A DNA stretch of 9,176 nucleotides. Origin: CAYNUJ01 sp964573255. GTDB taxonomy: Bacteria; Bacteroidota; Ignavibacteria; Ignavibacteriales; Melioribacteraceae. A program made the position numbers and the translations under genes. The stretch lies in the NCBI GenBank assembly GCA_964573255.1, contig CAZNJB010000071.1:1-9176 (forward strand), in the 5' to 3' direction. The notes below the pieces were generated by a model. That model made no database searches and had not been told where the DNA came from. It saw only the letters and a list, made by a program, of their open reading frames with translations. This document shows positions 6,267 to 9,176 of this stretch, piece after piece. Each line of letters opens with the position of its first letter. Position 1 is the first letter of the stretch.

Positions 6267-6341
6267 AAAATTTTCAAGGTGAGATAAAATTCTGGTAAGC
6301 ATTTTTAATATTTCCTCATATCGGTTTTTCAATTTCTCGTG
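6267..6341 (-). pseudogene. C-terminal remnant of a four-helix-bundle (S23/IVP) gene
   Basis: Twenty-five codons, HEKLKNRYEEILKMLTRILS and then HLENF, match the final helix of the broken copy at 6781-7117 (HNELIAEYEEVLKMLTSMIS then SPEKF). The DNA also matches, for example TATTAAAAATGCT in both. Nothing of the first three helices is recognisable upstream, where an octamer array (6369-6400) begins instead. The open frame around it (to 6401 and down to 6171) is otherwise repeat translation, so only this block is treated as gene-derived. Confidence 0.6.
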
Positions 6342-6368
6342 AAAGGAACCAAAGGAAGGAAAGACTAG

Positions 6369-6400
6369 GTGACTTAGAGACTGAGTGATTAAGTGTTGCA
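6369..6400 (+). repeat. Octamer array at the 3' side of the 6406-6744 gene
   Basis: GTGACTTA, GAGACTGA, GTGATTAA and GTGTTGCA follow each other with period eight, ending six bases from the gene's stop. The array at the other end of the gene (6748-6783) uses a different, seven-base word and is not its inverted complement. Confidence 0.65.
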
Positions 6401-6405
6401 TTTGC

Positions 6406-6744
6406 TTAATACTTCCATTTCTCCGGACTTAATGACATATTTACTAATTTACCTAATATTTGATCATATTTCTTATATAGATCATTGTAAGTTTCGATAT
6501 GAATATATTTACATTCAATAGAAAAATCCAACCATACTTGAGTCTCTGCAGCTTCTGCTTCTGAATCTGATAATTTAGATACAAATGATTTAGGATATTT
6601 TCTTTTCCTAAATGCTTCGGCTAGATTTGCACATACTGACCTTGAAGATCTTCTTATTTGATCTGTAAGCGAATATCTTTCTTCTAAAGGAAATGTTTTT
6701 GTCAATTCAAAAATTTGCATCGCAGTTTGAGAAGCCAATCGCAT
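6406..6744 (-). CDS. Four-helix-bundle protein, S23/IVP family, N-terminally shortened
   Basis: A 112-residue open frame close in sequence to the intact gene at 1648-2022. Shared blocks are TAMQIFELTKTFPLEERYSL, then TDQIRRSSRSVCANLAEAFR, SEAEAAETQVWLDFSIEC, and a last helix LYKKYDQILGKLVNM ending SPEKWKY. It lacks the first 12 or so residues (the HKDLDVY start of helix 1). Upstream codons to the first in-frame stop are read from a heptamer array, and no ribosome site precedes ATG 6744. The signature glycine in NIAEGF is alanine here (NLAEAF). It may still fold, but the missing helix start, absent ribosome site and decayed neighbours on both sides suggest a gene losing function. Confidence 0.65.
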   Translation of the reverse strand: MRLASQTAMQIFELTKTFPLEERYSLTDQIRRSSRSVCANLAEAFRKRKYPKSFVSKLSDSEAEAAETQVWLDFSIECKYIHIETYNDLYKKYDQILGKLVNMSLSPEKWKY

Positions 6745-6747
6745 GAT

Positions 6748-6783
6748 GTAACGAGTAGGAAGAAAAGAGTAATTAGTAAGTTA
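6748..6783 (+). repeat. Heptamer array between two four-helix copies
   Basis: GTAACGA, GTAGGAA, GAAAAGA, GTAATTA and GTAAGTTA run with period seven. The array replaces the expected N-terminus of the gene at 6406-6744 and supplies the stop codon (6781-6783) of the broken copy upstream. Confidence 0.65.
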
Positions 6784-7117
6784 ATGGCAAAATTTTTCCG
6801 GAGAGGAAATCATGCTTGTGAGCATTTTTAATACTTCTTCGTATTCAGCAATTAGTTCATTATGCAAAGCCGTATCTATAAATTTTAGATCTAATGAAAA
6901 ATCCAGCCATACAGTAGTCTCTGCTGCTTCGGAGGAAGAATCCGACAGTTTATTTATGAAAGCTTTTATATATTTTCTCTTATACCATGCTTCCGCAATA
7001 TTTGCCGGTACTGAACGAGATGATCTTCTAATCTGATCAGTTAAAGCAGATAGTTTTTCTTTCAGAAATTTATTTGATAGCTTCTAAATAGCCAACACTA
7101 ATTTGAAAGATTTCTAA
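6781..7117 (-). pseudogene. Broken four-helix-bundle (S23/IVP) gene: N-truncated and frameshifted
   Basis: The minus strand reads LSALTDQIRRSSRSVPANIA, then EAWYKRKYIKAFINKLSDSS, SEAAETTVWLDFSLDLKFID, and YEEVLKMLTSMISSPEKF to a stop at 6781-6783. This is the same subtype as 1648-2022. Further upstream LLEIFQIS (helix 1) is in another frame. Joining ISNKFLKEK requires removing 22 bases at 7075-7096, so a 22-base insertion broke the frame. No start codon or helix-1 beginning is present: beyond 7117 the expected residues are replaced by CCTATT-type repeat sequence. It lies 36 bases upstream of the next copy on the same strand. Confidence 0.75.
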
Positions 7118-7160
7118 TAGGTAATACTGCCGGTGGGAATGGGAAATAGGACGAAGCTAT

Positions 7161-7188
7161 TGGTATATGGTATAAGGTATAGGGTGGA
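7161..7188 (+). repeat. Left heptamer array of the 7161-7711 cassette
   Basis: TGGTATA, TGGTATA, AGGTATA and GGGTGGA with exact period seven, ending beside the stop of the four-helix gene at 7191. GGTATAAGGT (7169-7178) and GGTATAGGGT (7176-7185) have exact inverted complements at 7695-7704 and 7681-7690. Confidence 0.8.
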
Positions 7189-7190
7189 TG

Positions 7191-7619
7191 TTAATTATCT
7201 TTTTTGATTTGATGTTTGACAAAGATGATAAAACCATTTAATACCTTTTTCGCATCTTCGATTAAATTTATGCCTTCTTTAAATAAATTCGATTCAATAT
7301 AATTTAAATCATTACAAGTAATTAAATGATCTTTTAATTCATATAATGATCCACGAGAAATCCGGTAAAATTGTACTCCTTCTTGAAAATGATATCGGCC
7401 ATATCCTTCTGCGATGTTAGCAGTTGAACTGACCGCGGACTTTCTAATTTGAATATCTAAATTAAATTTTTCTTCTTTAGGCAATTTGGGTAATACTTTA
7501 GTGTAGAAAAAATCTCTTACTTTTCGACATTTTTTCCAACATTCCAATGTAGTAAAATCTTTTGATGCAGAATATTCAGCATTTGATTCAAATATATAAT
7601 TATTATCTTCAACTTTCAT
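7191..7619 (-). CDS. Four-helix-bundle protein, S23/IVP family, intact (second subtype)
   Basis: A 142-residue protein of a different branch of the family from 1648-2022. Helix 1 follows FTTLECWKKCRKVRDFFYTK, then LPKEEKFNLDIQIRKSAVSS, the canonical signature TANIAEGYGRYHFQEGVQFY, RISRGSLYELKDHLITCNDL, and a last helix ending FIIFVKHQIKKDN. It is slightly longer than the other copies because of a polar N-terminal tail (about 25 residues). I chose ATG 7619, with GGGGGTGA close upstream; an in-frame TTG at 7631 is possible. All four helices are present and the signature is perfect, so it is probably functional. It is bracketed by GGTATA arrays in opposite orientations, like the cassette at 1606-2091 but with a different word. 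Function unknown. Confidence 0.85.
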   Translation of the reverse strand: MKVEDNNYIFESNAEYSASKDFTTLECWKKCRKVRDFFYTKVLPKLPKEEKFNLDIQIRKSAVSSTANIAEGYGRYHFQEGVQFYRISRGSLYELKDHLITCNDLNYIESNLFKEGINLIEDAKKVLNGFIIFVKHQIKKDN

Positions 7620-7634
7620 ATTCACCCCCAATTA

Positions 7635-7711
7635 TATACCTGATACCCTATTTAATTATACCTATTTAACCTACCATTATACCCTATACCCATCACCTTA
7701 TACCTCCACCC
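7635..7711 (-). repeat. Right heptamer array of the 7161-7711 cassette
   Basis: On the minus strand this is an imperfect series of GGTATA, GGGTATA, AGGTGAT, GGGTATC and AGGTATA units, about period seven. It starts with GGGTGGA, the same unit that ends the left array. It is inverted relative to 7161-7188 and about three times as long. Confidence 0.75.
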
Positions 7712-7849
7712 TTACATTCCATAATAGAGCCAAACATAAAACTCATCAAACCTCAAATCCCTAAAGGCGCCGTTGGATTGTTCGAAGGATTGCAGATTTG
7801 ATTGATAAAATAGATGCAAAAGGAATGATAGGATTATTCTAAAAAAGAG
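7712..7849. other. Unexplained block, open on both strands
   Basis: No start-to-stop gene is evident. On the plus strand 7721-7801 reads IIEPNIKLIKPQIPKGAVGL then FEGLQI and a stop, with protein-like composition. On the minus strand, in frame after the transferase stop at 7850, codons run open to 7712 and end RFDEFYVWLYYGM. The centre contains GGCGCC and is richer in G and C than its surroundings. One strand may hold a gene remnant; I cannot name the family. Confidence 0.3.
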
Positions 7850-9109
7850 TTAAGAAGATATTATCGCTATAATTAAAGCAATAAAAGGTAGCATAAAAGA
7901 ACTGAAGTACAAAAGGTGAGAATATTTTTGGAAAACATCCAATAATATTTTAAACCAAAAATAGAATAGAATTGCATAAATTAATGCAGGAGCTAAAAAG
8001 GATAAATTAGCAAGGGGTAGTAAATTATCAATGATAAATACTGAAATAGTCAAAATTACAATTGCTAAATCAAAACCAGTTAGTAATAAGTTGCTTTGTT
8101 CAAGAATTTCTTTTCGTGCTATCAAAAACAATAAAATTAAAACCATTAAAGAAATGCTTGCGTAAAAAAGCAATTGATTGTCTAGGGTAAAAACTGTTTT
8201 TAAATCTGATTTAATAAATGTTATGACAAAAAATATTGAGAAATTCAGATAAATATTAAAAGTTTTTAGTAAAGGTGAAACGTCTTTCTGAGCAAAATAT
8301 ATTGCTATAATAGATCCCCCTATAAAAACCAATATCAACAATACAGATGAATCAAGCGATTTCACATATGTGAGAGCAGAAAGTAAAATTATGACACTTG
8401 GGAAAATTGAAAGGTATATTAATGTTCTTTTCTGTCTTTCCGTTATTTTTGTTAATATCCTATTTCTGCGTTGATTAATCTTTTGTATAAAAGTATAATT
8501 TTGAAGAACTTTAATAATAGTTTTAATGTTAAAAAGTGAAAGGGATAAAAGCACCCATAAAAAAAGTCCTGCTATTCTAGAATACTTGAGATATATGATA
8601 GCAGAAAATATATAGGATAAGGAGAACAGATGAATAATAAAAACAACATTTTTTTGTTTGATATTCTGACCAAAAATCACATGATGAAGATGATTCCGAT
8701 CTGGGCGAAAAGGATTAACTCTATTTTTTAATCTGATAAAAATCACCTTTAAGGTATCCAACAATGGTAAAGATAAAAGAATTATTGCAAAGCTTAAATC
8801 CATAGCATTGCTTCCAATATGACTAACCTTTTGAGATATCAACAATATGAAATAAGTTAGCAAATAACCTATAATTAATGAGCCAGTATCTCCTAAGAAA
8901 ATTTTTGCCGGATTTGAATTGTATTTGAGAAATCCTATAATACTCCCTAATGCGCCAATAATAATTACATTTGTTCCAAAATCTCCATTCTGAATAGACA
9001 AGAAAAGCAGAAGCAACAATTTTGGAGTTGCATAACCGGATACTAAGCCATCAAGACCGTCCATTAAATTAATAGAATTTATTAATCCAATATTAAAAAT
9101 TATTAACAT
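7850..9109 (-). CDS. MraY/WecA-family glycosyl-1-phosphate transferase, N-terminal part cut by an in-frame stop
   Basis: An integral membrane enzyme of the family that moves a sugar-1-phosphate from a UDP-sugar to undecaprenyl phosphate, starting a surface glycan. Within the 419 codons from ATG 9109 are INLMDGLDGL (13-22), FLGDTGS (71-77) and the family histidine motif NHLHH (139-143). Eight or more hydrophobic segments follow, an extended C-terminus beyond the usual WecA core. The N-terminal third with the aspartate-rich DD motif is missing from this frame. The frame is open upstream of ATG 9109 for 13 codons (IFYNSFPPVVSQF), meets TAA at 9149-9151, then continues LNILSLNM to the window edge, consistent with family sequence before the NxxN motif. 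So the gene probably extends past the edge and carries a nonsense change or a base error. If real, the shortened protein is unlikely to be active. Confidence 0.8.
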   Translation of the reverse strand: MLIIFNIGLINSINLMDGLDGLVSGYATPKLLLLLFLSIQNGDFGTNVIIIGALGSIIGFLKYNSNPAKIFLGDTGSLIIGYLLTYFILLISQKVSHIGSNAMDLSFAIILLSLPLLDTLKVIFIRLKNRVNPFRPDRNHLHHVIFGQNIKQKNVVFIIHLFSLSYIFSAIIYLKYSRIAGLFLWVLLSLSLFNIKTIIKVLQNYTFIQKINQRRNRILTKITERQKRTLIYLSIFPSVIILLSALTYVKSLDSSVLLILVFIGGSIIAIYFAQKDVSPLLKTFNIYLNFSIFFVITFIKSDLKTVFTLDNQLLFYASISLMVLILLFLIARKEILEQSNLLLTGFDLAIVILTISVFIIDNLLPLANLSFLAPALIYAILFYFWFKILLDVFQKYSHLLYFSSFMLPFIALIIAIISS

Positions 9110-9176
9110 AAACTGGCTTACTACAGGAGGGAATGAATTATAAAATATTTACATATTTAATGATAAGATATTAAGA

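Noticed and set aside
6171..6401. Minus-strand open frame of 76 codons as a gene
   Set aside because: Only its middle (6267-6341) resembles a four-helix protein; both ends are read from repeat arrays.
6812..7036. Plus-strand open frame of 74 codons
   Set aside because: It is antisense to the decayed four-helix copy, which explains the open frame.
1648..7631. Diversity-generating retroelement, because Avd is related to the four-helix family
   Set aside because: I see no reverse transcriptase and no template/variable repeat pair in the window, and the words are too short and regular.
13..9151. Alternative genetic code suggested by in-frame stops
   Set aside because: The internal stops are TGA once and TAA twice, and the other genes end normally at TGA or TAA. 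No single reassignment fits; mutation or sequence error is simpler.

Overview
The window is AT-rich DNA, probably from the Bacteroidota/Chlorobiota/Ignavibacteriota group. The best marker is the secreted protein at 3382-4677, whose C-terminus carries a type IX secretion (T9SS) type A sorting domain with the proline/asparagine-rich motif PNYPNPFNPTT, very common in Ignavibacteria and relatives. All recognisable genes lie on the minus strand. I see no rRNA, tRNA, CRISPR array or recognisable transposase.

The cargo is surface-sugar biosynthesis. Reading along the minus strand: a MraY/WecA-type lipid-carrier glycosyl-1-phosphate transferase (7850 to the right edge, with an in-frame stop at 9149-9151); a higBA toxin-antitoxin pair (5101-5767) with a perfect palindrome just upstream; a T9SS-exported protein; a non-hydrolysing UDP-GlcNAc 2-epimerase (wecB-like, 2078-3193); and a Gfo/Idh/MocA sugar-nucleotide oxidoreductase (616-1587). 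The last two plausibly act in sequence on nucleotide sugars for O-antigen or capsule.

Between these genes lie six loci of the four-helix-bundle family first known from 23S rRNA intervening sequences (S23/IVP, related to the Avd protein of diversity-generating retroelements). Two look intact (1648-2022 and 7191-7619). One lacks its N-terminus (6406-6744). One continues through two in-frame stops (13-492). One is N-truncated and frameshifted (6781-7117). One survives as a C-terminal scrap (6267-6341). They fall into at least three sequence subtypes, so they are not recent duplicates of one gene.

The most striking structure is that these genes sit inside degenerate arrays of 7- or 8-base words. 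Around the two intact genes, and apparently around 13-492, the word array on one side is the inverted complement of the array on the other, and the word differs between cassettes: ATGTGACA around 1648-2022, GGTATA(A/G) around 7191-7631, GGAT around 13-492. One such cassette sits exactly between wecB and the oxidoreductase, and its arrays supply the wecB stop codon and run up to the oxidoreductase start. Orphan arrays of other words fill the gene-poor stretch 5800-6400. My reading, which is inference, is that the window shows a family of small selfish or regulatory cassettes at several stages of decay, inserted in a polysaccharide locus.
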